The notes beneath the pieces are model-generated. The model was not told the DNA's origin. It did not search any database and saw only the letters and a program-made list of their open reading frames with translations. The position numbers and the translations under genes were made by a program. Below, piece after piece: positions 1 through 10,315 of a stretch of 64,000 nt of DNA. Source of the stretch: Dendrophyllia cribrosa (taxonomy: Eukaryota > Cnidaria > Anthozoa > Scleractinia > Dendrophylliidae); NCBI GenBank assembly GCA_024195265.1, contig JAJLRJ010000002.1:49568853-49632852 (forward strand), in the 5' to 3' direction. Each line of letters starts with the position of its first letter. The first letter of the stretch is position 1.

Positions 1-751
1 GTAGTAGTCTGCCTAATACTAAAGGCAACTGTCCTTTGCCGTCCATGTTTTTATCAAAAGAAAAGTGGGCAGCACACAGCAACTGATCTTGCTTTTAATT
101 ACTAGACCAGTTTCATCTGATACAAGTCATGTTAGAACAGACTTCATCAGGGATTTTGAACAAGATTATGTGAGGAACTTATTTTATACACATCATTTAC
201 ATTTCAACATTACATACAAGTAACATAGACAAGAATTATAATTATTGTCATTTACAGTCTCACATAATCTTGTGACAGCATGTTATCAGATCTTCGAGTG
301 ACCACTGATTGCAGATCGTTGCTTCAGTTCAGCAAGTGCCAGCATTTTGTCAGATCTTAAATGCCATTTTGGCATAATTATATTCATAGGCTGCAGGTAC
401 CTGGCCTATTAATTAAAGGAGAAATGTTAAATTAACCCTTCTGATAAACTTTAAATTCTGCACTAACATAGAATAATATTAACATCAGTAATTTACGGAG
501 ATAATTGGATTATGGCCTGAGTGTAACGCCATACGAAGAAAAAAAAAACAAAGCTACAATAGTATTGAAAAAGGAGTTAAATACTTATCTTGAAGCAAGC
601 GTCCAACCGACGAACAGGATTAATCTACTTGCGGGTAGCGCAGTCGGTGGCAGAATATCTCGAAGAAACTGGAAAACCACTGGAATGACCACTTGTCAGG
701 GTTTTTCTGGAGGGACAGGGATGCCGGCGTTTATCCTTTGTAACCTTCCCT

Positions 752-1440
752 GGTGAGAATCTGAAGGATCTTTAAGGATCCTTAAAAATCTGCATGAGGA
801 TCTGCGAGGATCTTACTGAGGATCTTAATAAAGATCTTTGAGGATCTTTTAAATTCCTGTAAGATCCTCAATAATCTTGCCAAGATCTTCAAGGATCCTT
901 TAAATTCTTGGCAAAGATCTTCAAGGATCTTTAAAAATCTTCAAAGTTCTTTGCAAGATCCTTTAAAGGATCTTATTAAGATCCTTGAAAGATCCTTTTA
1001 AATTCTTGAGGATCTTAAAGGATCCTTGCAAAGATCCTCACAAGGATTTTTTGCTAGGATCCTTTTAAGATCTTCATCAATTCCTTAAGGATCTTTGTAA
1101 AAAAAATCTACAATAGACCACTTTCATAATGGCGGCCGATTTATTTATTCTTTTATATGTATGTTAATTAGCCTCACTGGCCTCGGTAACATGTGCAAAA
1201 TTCAAAAGAATTTTTACTTTAAAATGAGGCCAGTGAGGCTAATTAACATACATATAAAAGAATAAATAAATCGGCCGCCATTATGAAAGTGGTCTATAAA
1301 TTGCAGATGAAGAATCGTTGAGGATCTTTCAAAGATCCTGTGAGGATCCTTTAAAGATCTTTATCTTTAAGGATCTTTGACAGGTCTTTAAAGATCTTCA
1401 AAGATCCCTGAAGATCCTGTGAGGATTTTCACCAGGGTTC
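752..1440. repeat. GATC-rich AGGATCTT satellite
   Basis: Degenerate tandem array of an 8-12 base motif close to AAGGATCTTT, covering 752-1105 and resuming at 1308-1430 around the hairpin at 1114-1296. The motif is nearly its own reverse complement (AAGATC/GATCTT), so the array is dense in GATC sites and can fold on itself. No coding potential. Confidence 0.85.
1114..1296. mobile_element. Hairpin MITE with TA ends
   Basis: Two arms of about 70 bases (1114-1186 and 1224-1296) are near-perfect reverse complements, from TAGACCACTTTCATAATGGC to its mirror, around a loop of about 37 bases. The ends lie at TA, as expected for Tc1/mariner-type non-autonomous elements (family knowledge). It sits inside the GATC satellite, so it arrived after the satellite. 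Confidence 0.8.
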
Positions 1441-1931
1441 CTCTCTGCCTTCCCTTCGGCTTGGTTCATTCTTTTCTGATCGTCCGAGTTTGAAGCAAGC
1501 TCATCCGACAAATATTCATTAATGGTCAACCAGCCGTACTCGCTTTGACATGTTTCGAAACTAACTACCTGATTGAAGACCAACTTTAACTTTTTCGTAT
1601 CAGTTCATGTAAGACGTGGTCCATTTGTTGCTGATTTCCTTTCCTCTTACATGTATAGTTCTCCCGGCGGGCCTTTTTAAAAGCCTGTTGGACAGTCGAA
1701 CTATTTTCCTCAGAGAAACGCTTTGAAAATTCGCTAAGCCTAGATTCAATAACTGACTTGGATAAGTTTATCAGTTAAAGAATTAATCGAAAAAGAAGAC
1801 TGAATAGCCACGCTTATAGATGGATCCACAGCTTTGATGCTTGGGCCAGCACATGATCGTGTTTCCTCAGTGTCGTTCATGTTAAAAAAAGTGGTGCGGT
1901 GAAGATTATGTGACGAACGTATTTTATACAC
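1398..1931 (-). pseudogene. Gag-like protein remnant, left arm of the palindrome
   Basis: This is the mirror copy of the plus-strand remnant at 2340-3094. On minus, 1746-1840 reads SSFSINSLTDKLIQV, matching the right arm's helical stretch. The frame at 1398-1583 reads SEYGWLTINEYLSDELASNS and continues into SDDQKRMNQAEGKAE. It keeps the SEYGWLTINEY segment that the right arm lost around its hairpin insertion, so the two arms preserve different parts of the ancestral protein. Several stops and frame changes make it non-functional. Confidence 0.5.
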
Positions 1932-2339
1932 ACCATTTACACTTCAACATTACATACAAGTAACACCGACAAGAATTAGAATTATTTCCATTTACAGTAG
2001 GTGTTTGAAAGTCTCTTGTTCTATCCATTCTGTCGAGACAAGAGCAGGTTCAAGGTTTTTGTCTGTTGCAAGGGCAAAGTTAATACAAAAATATTGGCGT
2101 TACGTAGTTTAGCAGATATTTGCTTTCTGCACGTTCTGCTCTGAATTTCATTGTGTCATACAATGAGTGTTGTCAAGTTATGTAATATGGTTTTGCATTA
2201 AGGTGTCATAAGTTAGCGTTCTTCCTTCCGTCTGTGAACGCTGCTTCACCGCACCACTTTTTTTACATGAACAACACTGAGGAAACATGAGCATGCGCTG
2301 GCCCTTCTGTAAGCAGATCCTTCTATAAGCGCAGCTACA

Positions 2340-3094
2340 TTGTATTCAGTCTTCTGTTTCCGTTTCGATTAGTTCTTTAACTGATAAACTTACCCAAGTT
2401 ATTGAATCTCGGCTTAGCAAATTTTCAAAGCGTTTCTCTGAGGAAAATAGTTCGACCATCCAACAGGCTTTTAAAAAGGCTCGCCGCAAGAACTATACAT
2501 GTAAGATGACAGGAAATCAGTAATAAATGGACCACGCCTTAACGAATATTTGTCAGATGAATGGGGTCAGTTTCTAGAGAAACTGTGGTGCTGCGTCGGT
2601 GGGGCGATGAAACACGAGAATTTAGTTTTATCGACTGAGTCGATAAGGTAAATTGACCACCGTAAAAAGATTCAAATAGCTGACGTTTCGAGCGCTAGCC
2701 CTTCGTCGGATTCGCTCCGACGAAGGGCTAGCGCTCGAAACATCAGCTATTTGAATCTTTTTACGGTGGTCAGTTTACCTTATCGACTCAGTCAATAAAA
2801 CTAAATCCTTGTGATTTGTCAGATGATTTGTCTCGTGATTTGTCAGATGAGCTTGCTTCAAACTCGGACGACGAGAAAAGAATGTACCAAGCTGAAAGGA
2901 GGGCAGAGAGGAAGATTACAAAGAATAAATGCCGGCGTCCCCGTTCCGGCAGAAAAACCCCGACAAGTGGTCATTCCAGTGTTTTTCCAGTTTCTTCAAA
3001 ATATTCTACCACCAACTCCGCTACCCTCAAGGAGATTAACCCTGTTCATCGGTTGGGCCCTTGCTTCAAGAAAAGAATTCAACTCATTTTTTGA
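2340..3094 (+). pseudogene. Gag-like protein remnant, right arm of the palindrome
   Basis: Reading on plus, 2340-2520 gives a helical stretch with LTDKLTQVIESRLSKFSKRF and a basic end (QQAFKKARRKNYTCK). After the hairpin element at 2621-2805 the frame resumes with SDELASNSDDEKRMYQAERR, a basic low-complexity region, and LGPCFK near 3055, which looks like the start of a truncated zinc knuckle. I recognise this arrangement (acidic SDDEKR segment, basic linker, CxxC-type knuckle) from proteins encoded next to tyrosine-recombinase retroelements in cnidarian genomes; that link is from memory and not verified. Stops follow position 2521 and the hairpin insertion splits the frame, so it cannot be translated as one protein. 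A related recombinase element lies at about 50900-53440. Confidence 0.55.
2621..2805. mobile_element. Hairpin MITE (GAAGGGCTAGCGCTCGAAAC family)
   Basis: Arms 2621-2710 and 2716-2805 pair almost perfectly around a 5-base loop. They include CCACCGTAAAAAGATTCAAA and GACGAAGGGCTAGCGCTCG. It lies inside the gag-like remnant on the right arm only, and so postdates the inverted duplication. Confidence 0.85.
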
Positions 3095-3399
3095 TACTAC
3101 CTATTTTTTTTTTCTTCGTTTATGGCGTCACACTCAGGCCATAATCCAATTATCTCCATGAATATTGTTGTTCATATTATCCTATGTTAGTGCAGAATTT
3201 AAAATTTATCGGACAGGTTAATTTAACATTCCTCCTTTAATTAATAGGCCAGGTACCTGCAGCCTATGAATAGAATTATGCCAAAATGGCATTAAAGATC
3301 TGACAAAATGCTGTCATTTGCTGAACTGAAGCTGCAATCTGCAATCAGTATAAATGTGGTCACTCAAAGATCTGATAACATGCTATCATAAGATTTTAC

Positions 3400-4590
3400 A
3401 TTATGAAAAACCTAGTGGAAACTACATGTAAAGCTTGTTTTTAATAACAATTTAAAGGCAATATGAATACCATAAAATCCCAGTTATACATGTTGGCCCT
3501 GGGCTTATACAAATTTTTAAGAGTTTATACACAGCTGTAGGATGGTAAGCACAAAATATTGTGATACAGTACTGTTCAATTATTTCAGTCAGTTTATGTT
3601 CTTTACATGCATGTAAAGAATTGTTGTGGAGATGTGGAAGCTTACATCCAGAAGGGGTTATAACTGGGAGAATTTTGAGGGCCTATAACCGGATGGGATT
3701 ATACATGTACATGTAACCAGGATTTTAAGTTTACAATAAACATGAGTATGGAAAATCCAGTGACAAGTAATGGACTTTAAATCAAAGGTTCCTTATTAAT
3801 GCAGTGATCACAATCCAATTTCTCCGGAGAATATCAATAACACAGAGCCACGAGTTTCTGAGAATGAGGAACTGATAAAAAAATCAGTCACCAGGGGACA
3901 ATGAATAAAATGATGGTCTCTCAATAAACACCTGGTTCAAATTTTTCTGGGTTAACAAGACCAAGTTTAAAACAAAGATCAGGGACATTTAACTAAAGAA
4001 AATACACAATGCACCATAAATTTAGATGCAGTTTATCAGATTTCACCATGAATGCTTGGCAGGGTAAATTAATTATGTCTGCATCAAAAGAAAACAACAC
4101 CAAATTATGTTATTCCATACAGTAGTCAACTAAAACACAGATTTTAGATCAGACCTAAGGATCCCATTTGAATAATGTTTGGTACTGCAGCAAAATATTA
4201 ACACATTGTACATGTACACATACATGTAGGTGCCCATGTCAGTTACTTAGGTACCAATTAATTACTACCAGGCTCCTGTTAGAAAACAGCCTTAATGTGT
4301 ATGGACATATACATGTAACATCAATTATTCTCTTACCATAAAAAGCTCTCCTTGAATCTCTTTGAATGATACCATTTCTAACTAGAGAAAAGAAATCACA
4401 AAATTAAATATGTTATGTATTTCAAATTGAGAAAATATGAAGCATATACTCCCACATCACTGCTACATTAAATATATTATCCTCAGAGCCACTATTTAAT
4501 ATTACATGTACCAGTGAATAGATGGGTATGGTCAATGTGAATAATATACATGAACATTGTCTTAAGAATAAAAACTGACTTGAAAATGCA
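3400..4590. other. Non-coding, AT-rich; one possible exon
   Basis: No open frame over 60 codons with a coding look. ACATGTA/TACATGT words recur, as in much of the window. The only gene-like signal is the candidate 47-bp minus-strand exon at 4337-4383. Confidence 0.5.
4337..4383 (-). CDS. Possible short exon of an unidentified minus-strand gene
   Basis: On minus, a pyrimidine-rich acceptor ending TTTCTCTAG is followed by 47 open bases and the donor-like ATG|GTAAGAG. Two frames are open (one reads VSFKEIQGELFM, another RNGIIQRDSRRAFYG). I do not recognise either and see no partner exons, so this may be chance. Confidence 0.2.
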
Positions 4591-4598
4591 GTTTAAAA

Positions 4599-5300
4599 AA
4601 GGAGGATTTTACCATCTTCCCAGCATGCATTGCAAGCAAACTATATTATCAAATGACGGCGACCTGCAAGGAGCTCATTTTACACAGACGCTGTTGAGGT
4701 TGGAGGTCAGTTGGTCATAGCAGAAATATTTCAAAATAAATGTTAACCTATTTATTCTATTCACCTTTACAGAATATTAATATTTTTCAATTTCAGGTTA
4801 TGTTTACAGTTTGATTTAAGGTTGCTTAAATTCCCAGAGGGGCCAAAATCCTCGATCGGCATCGCATGTTAGACACTTGAAATCTCTTCACAGATTCATG
4901 AAATCAATAAACCTTCTTGCCATTTCAAAACAATGCTGGCTTAAATTAGAAGAAATATCTGTATATTATATTTGCTTGCCTTCAGTTTGACTTATCGAAT
5001 CTAACACCGGTGAACAGAGCTGGCGAAATAATTCCCGCTAATAAAAATATAAAACAACAGCTACTCAGCTCATCTACTCGGCATGCAACTGACCTGCTGC
5101 GTTTGTTTACGGTTATGTTGTTTTTAGTTCAAAATCGACCTTCGCTTTTCTCACAATTCTGAATTTTCTATGGTATGAGCATTAATCATTTATTTCATCT
5201 TACTGTAGATTTTGCTGTGATCAACATAAAACTCTAATCAGAAGTCATTCACAGGAATTTTACCCAAAGCATGCTGGAATGACGGTATAATATCCTCCTT
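4599..5300. mobile_element. Inverted-repeat element, about 0.7 kb
   Basis: The left end AAGGAGGATTTTACCATCTT with CCCAGCATGCATTG is mirrored at the right end by CAAAGCATGCTGGAATGACG followed by TATAATATCCTCCTT, roughly 75-80% identical over 34 bases. The interior has no coding frame, so it is a non-autonomous element if real. Confidence 0.5.
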
Positions 5301-6596
5301 ATAGTGTACATGTACCTTTTAGTTTCAAGACAGAACGATGTACAGCTCTTATATAAATATTATTTTGCTTTTGTCTTGGTGCATATTCACACTCTAAAAT
5401 ACTACGAACAACAATACAAATAATAAAAGTGTAAAGAGAATTTCTGTGAACCCAAAATTGCCTAGCTTGCACTTTATACTGATACTTAAATTTTCAAGTT
5501 ACACTGTTATGTAAACCTACACCACTGTACATGTGTTAGAAAAACACCCTCATCTCTCTCCACAGTTACATGTACATCTGGTTATTTATTACTCAGCATG
5601 TGTTGCTTTTAACTAATTAGAATATTTGATTTCACATTGGGAGCTTGAAAAGAATGATGCAATCCATTCACAATTACAGTGTATGAACATTATTGCTTTC
5701 GTCTGTGAATGCGATCCTAATTTCGTGTTGAATGTCCTGTATCATGTGTTGAGTGTCCTGTGCAATTTCCTTTAGTGGAAAAAATCGAGATTTTTTCTCA
5801 TGCTTGTTTATCCGATTAGCCCCCCGAAGATTCTTTTGTGTTTTTCAGGGGCAAATTCACGGGCAGGAACTGGTATCTACTTTGGCGTCCCTGTCATAAA
5901 GCTTGCTGCCGATCCGAGAAGGACGCTTTCGCTTCACTTATTAATCTGCGGCGCATAAAAGCAACTTTACGCTTTTCAACGGCCGGAAAAAGGTTGAGAA
6001 TTGACCGATTTTTATCACATAGCAAGTGAAATGAAGCCTGGCAGAGGTTTGACGGCAAAATCAACCACGGACATTTCAGGGTCTGTTTACGAACGCTGTC
6101 AATCCGCGTCGATCTCTACACAATTCATCGGTCTCTGTCATACAGCAAGTGAAATAATGGTTGGCTGCGATTTATTTTTCTGTTTGGATCCAACAATTCT
6201 TCCCCGTAACTTATGCCCGCATGCTTTTGCTCGCTGTTGTTGCTGTTTTCAGGCATTAAAAATATAGACGGCTGCATCACGGTGTTCCTTTGTTTGCTTA
6301 TCTTTTCATTGCTGTTTTACTAAATAACATTCGATTTCTTTATGATTTTGTTTAGTTTCATTGTAGATCGTGTAAGCTTATGTTTGAATCACATCATCCT
6401 AATTACATCTGTGCTGCTGTTTGTCAAATATTCAATGTTATTCGCTTGATATATTTGCATGTATGTAAATGTGAACAAAAAGTAACGCAAATGTCACACT
6501 GTTTCTTCCTTGAAGACTGTGACTGAGAGATGGACCTCTGTAGACGTCAAATTTTACAATAACTGCTTTTGGCAAATCAGGTTATTTATTTTTTTA
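5301..6596. other. Unassigned region with two short overlapping open frames
   Basis: Frames at 5838-6029 and 6001-6267 are open on plus, but no domain is visible. They contain a loose direct repeat: ATAGCAAGTGAAATGAAGCC near 6018 resembles ACAGCAAGTGAAATAATGG near 6142. The rest is AT-rich with no gene signal. Confidence 0.35.
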
Positions 6597-6712
6597 AATA
6601 AATGTTTTCAAAAGAAGATTTTGTTGTCCATTTGTATGTGTTTGTTCATTAATTTCATAGGTTGAAAAGCGATTTGATGTAAACAAAACAAGACTTGGAT
6701 TGTATAGTTCTA
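6597..6712. repeat. Dispersed repeat, copy 1
   Basis: About 115 bases are found again in reverse complement near 35268-35370. The shared blocks include GTGTTTGTTCATTAATTTCA, AAAGCGATTTGATGTAAACA and AACAAGACTTG. Probably the end of a mobile element. The minus-strand open frame over it is then incidental. Confidence 0.7.
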
Positions 6713-7900
6713 AACTGAAAATATCCAGAGAATATGACGATATAATAACTGCCACTCCTCCCTGTACCATCACCCCACCCTGTCGAACGCACTCCCCTAA
6801 TTTCCAATTACTACTAGTTTTAGAATGTGCAGAAAGAGGTGACCAATATTTTTTAACTTTAATACCGGCTCCATAGTACAATGTACAAAGTGTCAATCCC
6901 ACTCATCAAGACCAACAGGGTTTTTTATGTAAGGTTACTGTCTTTAAGTGATCAACCAAGTTACAATCTTGGATGTTATAAAATTCAGACTGAAGATTGC
7001 AGACTGGCATAAGTGCATATTAGTATCAAGTGTAGTCTGCTGACTGGGTATAAAATGCAGACTAAGACCAAAACTGTCACTTCATCCTAATTTATGACTT
7101 AATCTATCAAGCAATCTGCTGCAAAACTGTCCTTCTAAGCCTTCGAGTCTACTCAGATGTCTCATATTTTCTTCTTTCTAACAGCATTCTATTTTCCACA
7201 ATCACACAGGATAACTGTGAACATCTTCACAATTTTAATCTGTAATGTTATGAAAATGAATTGTATGGAGTACCTATCAGAGATAGGTACTCAGAGATAG
7301 CCAGCACACAGCTGCACACCACTGTAGGCACTAAGAAATAGTTTTGGTCTTACAACTGTATATTAATGTAGTCAGCATTTTATACTGTCTGGAGTCCAAA
7401 ATCTAAAATAGCTATAATGACTTTTATATATTACACAACATAGCATTTGACAGCACAAATAAGCAACAGAACAAGTCAAATATGCCGTGTTATTACACTT
7501 GTCTGACCATAGGCTAACAACAACAAAACTTTATTTGTACTCCACATTGATTTGCATTATATAAAAACTACTGTTAAATATAGACAGAGTACAGGCTGCC
7601 CATAAAGAAAAACGGAAAACATTAAAAAAAATTTCAAAATATTGGATGTGGGAAAGATGATTGTTGTAGTAATGATAGGTGAACTATATAAAAAACAACA
7701 TATACATGTACAACAAACAATTTAATCAGTGGAAAGTTGTGTAATGGGGCTGGGCATTTTTACTTGTCAGTTTTTATTTTTTCTCATCTGATTTGTAAAA
7801 ATACAAAGCTGCATTACACAACTTTTCGCTGAATTATAACCTCTATTGATACTGACCAGTCACAATACAATCTGCATATTTAATTAAGCTTAATTTATAC
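6713..7900. other. Non-coding; contains a LINE-like 3' tail
   Basis: No supported gene. AACAACAACAAAACTTTATTTG at about 7517-7538 reads on minus as ..AAATAAAGTTTTGTTGTTGTT, the form of 3' end left by LINEs with a short tandem tail. A similar one lies at 40577-40605. Confidence 0.4.
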
Positions 7901-8295
7901 TTAAAGGGAGGGTTTCATGGTTCGGCGCATGTGCAAGCTATGATGTAACCCATTTAACTTCATTGTTTACACCAATCAGAAGTGAATCGATAACTCTGGT
8001 GGGAAATTTGCCCATGAAAATGCCACAGTCAGTCAGCTGATTGAATGGATGATCACACATACATACTGTACCCATGAAAGCCACCAGAACCTAGAATAAA
8101 TCCTTCCGGTCAAAGGTTTTATTCAGTGTTGACTTTGTCGGTGTTATCCATTGAAATTTTCTGTGAATTTTGGTCATCGTAAGTCATTATTAAAGTAAAT
8201 GTGAGTGGTTTTTTAACCGATAAAATTGGTAAGAGAAAGCAAATAAAGCATTTTAATCTGTGTACATTCGCCGAACCGTGAAACCATCCCTTTAA
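7901..8295. mobile_element. TTAA-flanked MITE
   Basis: Terminal repeats AGGGAGGGTTTCATGGTTCG and CGAACCGTGAAACCATCCCT are mirror images of about 23 bases, flanked on both sides by TTAA. TTAA duplication is typical of the Kolobok and piggyBac superfamilies (family knowledge). The 390-bp interior is non-coding. Confidence 0.8.
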
Positions 8296-8929
8296 TGCTG
8301 TTGTTTTAAAGACTTAATATTTCTCAGAGTTATACATGTGCGCTTAATACAAAACTGTATTTAAATGTACAGTATCATTGGACAGTTTGAAACGTTCAAG
8401 GCATTTCCAGGTAAAGGCAACTGCCATGAGAACAAGGCCCCTTCACGTATTCAAAAGCTTTGCAGGTATAAACGTACAGTACATGTAAATATTAACGTGT
8501 GTTCATGTATTGATTGACCTGTGTTCTTGTAACTCTCTATAAAATATACCCTAATGTACATTTCTCAAAACTGATCTTTTTCGATTCATTTTCTATCAAG
8601 TTGTGGCAGTTTAAAGTGAAATATATCCCACCATTTTTGTGAAACTAAACTGATTTGAGTATTTACATGTACATGTAGCTTTCGAAAATCAATTGAATTT
8701 GAACAAACATTGTCACATTTGAGTTAATTCATGCCAGAAATGCACGCATGGTTGACAGTACAAATCAAATCGAAACGCTCCCCAGCGGTAAAAACATACC
8801 TGCAAAGATGCGTGGGTTCTTCTTCATTCTTTTAAGGCGTTTTGTATTGATATTTCCACTGAATAAAGCCGTTTTAAGGCCCGAAGCCTCGCCTGAACTC
8901 AAACTCGACCGTCACTCGACCGTTGAAAA
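8296..8929. other. Non-coding
   Basis: AT-rich. The open frame at 8748-8948 has no recognisable domain and runs into the end of the next inverted-repeat element, so it is not accepted as a gene. Confidence 0.4.
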
Positions 8930-9166
8930 TAGCGACCTTCAGATTTGACTACGAGTACGAAATCGAGTACGAGTACGACTTTGGAATTTCGAGATAATTG
9001 TATCCACCGAACTGTAACTCCTTCCTGTTGCTGACTAACACGTAAATAAACGTTAGGGATAAGATTGGTGTGATAATTAAGTATATGAGGCACACGAATT
9101 TGGTTTGAAAACTCGTACTCGTACTCAATCTCGTACTCGTAGTACAGTCTGCTCTGAAGGTCGCTA
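8930..9166. mobile_element. MITE with CGAGTA-rich subterminal arms
   Basis: The ends TAGCGACCTTCAGA and TCTGAAGGTCGCTA are inverted. Inside them come mirrored ACGAGTACGAG-type tracts (8953-8977) and CTCGTACTCGTACTC-type tracts (9112-9142). About 237 bp, non-coding. Confidence 0.75.
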
Positions 9167-10020
9167 TTATCCCGCCTTCGCCGCCTTCGGGTCAGCGGCC
9201 TTCATTATTCAGGGTAGATGCGTCATTTATAGGGACATAGATTGTACCCTTTCATACGCCCGAGTTGCATGTATTACCGGAAAGATTTTGGAGAATTTAT
9301 AACCTCCCCGTTTCCAAGGAGTCACTGAGGAGAATCCAGCTTCTGCTTATGTTATTTCGCTCCTGGAATAACTGAAAAATTTATTGTTATATTTCCCCCA
9401 GGATCCTCATAAAGGGTAAAACATTTTCAGGTGCTCACGGGATACCCATTCACTCAATCCACTGAAACTGAACATCTGGAATAGACTACGCAACTTTTAC
9501 GAATCTTTCTTTGAAATTTAAATTTGGACTATTTGATTATATCATTTTTGACTTTATCAATGCTGGAACAATTTCAATAAGGGGACCGGACTTGTTTTAC
9601 ATGAGAGTTCTGACGCGTGTCACGCGTAACGCATCACATGCGCGACATCATTTTCAAGGAAATTCTTCGTACTTTTATAATATTTCGGCAAGCTGTTCTA
9701 CCAATACCGAACGCTAAGTAATCTTGACGTTGGCTCTGTCTGTTGTTGCATTTCCCGAATGCTGCCGGCAATCAACAATATGCCCGAGTGCACGCTCCTG
9801 AAAAGCGCTTCTTTTACAGGGATTTATCGAGTGAGGTGCGGGATTGTGGAAAATTGGTTCTATTCTTTTCAATAATATTCTTTTTAGAACGAGGCATTGA
9901 GACAATGAGCTCTATTCTTATTCAATGAGATGCAAATTAGTATATTCCAATTTTCTGCAATCCTGCACCTTGGAGGATTTATCAGTCTCGCTATTTTCAT
10001 TTACACGGCTTTTAAAGGGT
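9167..10020. other. Non-coding
   Basis: Short open frames on both strands (9105-9302, 9511-9928) show no domain or splice structure. I see nothing supported here. Confidence 0.4.
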
Positions 10021-10021
10021 T

Positions 10022-10246
10022 AAGCCTGGTTCACACTAGCGACATAACGACATAACGGCGAGGTCACGCAAATTCAAAACGCGACGTATATCGATGTTTT
10101 ATGTCACCAGTGTGAACAACACAACATAACGACATAATAGGAACATAATAACATGGACATAATGACATAAGGAAAAAACTGATCTTTTCTTTATGTCATT
10201 ATGTCCATGTTCTTATGTCGTTATGTCGCTAGTGTGAACCAGGCTT
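10022..10246. mobile_element. MITE, AAGCCTGGTTCACACTAGCGAC family
   Basis: Ends AAGCCTGGTTCACACTAGCG and CGCTAGTGTGAACCAGGCTT are perfect mirrors. The arms then consist of repeated CGACATAA words that also pair, giving a long imperfect hairpin. The terminal sequence is close to that of the element at 54535-54816, so both belong to one family. Confidence 0.85.
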
Positions 10247-10315
10247 TACATGATTGTTACACTGGCGCCTAGAGTATCCCTTTTTCAATGACATGGTGTT
10301 TGATAAGTACGTAGT

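Larger units (their letters stand above)
266..3395. mobile_element. Giant palindromic (foldback) element derived from a gag-like retroelement gene
   Basis: The outer 500 bp at 266-760 match 2870-3395 as an inverted repeat; for example the segment with GGCTGCAGGTACCTGGCC appears in both orientations. Inner segments also pair: 1440-1520 with 2830-2910, and about 1603-1903 with 2249-2545. The whole block is therefore one 3.1 kb palindrome centred near 1905-2245. The arms have been interrupted separately: the left arm by a GATC-rich satellite and a hairpin at 1114-1296, the right arm by a hairpin at 2621-2805. Both arms carry remnants of the same protein. The 87 bp at 176-262 recur as a direct repeat at 1912-2000. 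Boundaries are good to about 10 bp. The pairing is seen directly; the origin by inverted duplication of a retroelement piece is inference. Confidence 0.8.

Noticed and set aside
505..756. 83-codon plus-strand frame
   Set aside because: It is the antisense side of the gag-like palindrome's left arm; the mirrored sequence at 2910-3160 explains it.
6594..6902. 102-codon minus-strand frame
   Set aside because: Overlaps a dispersed repeat found inverted at 35268-35372, where the frame is not kept.
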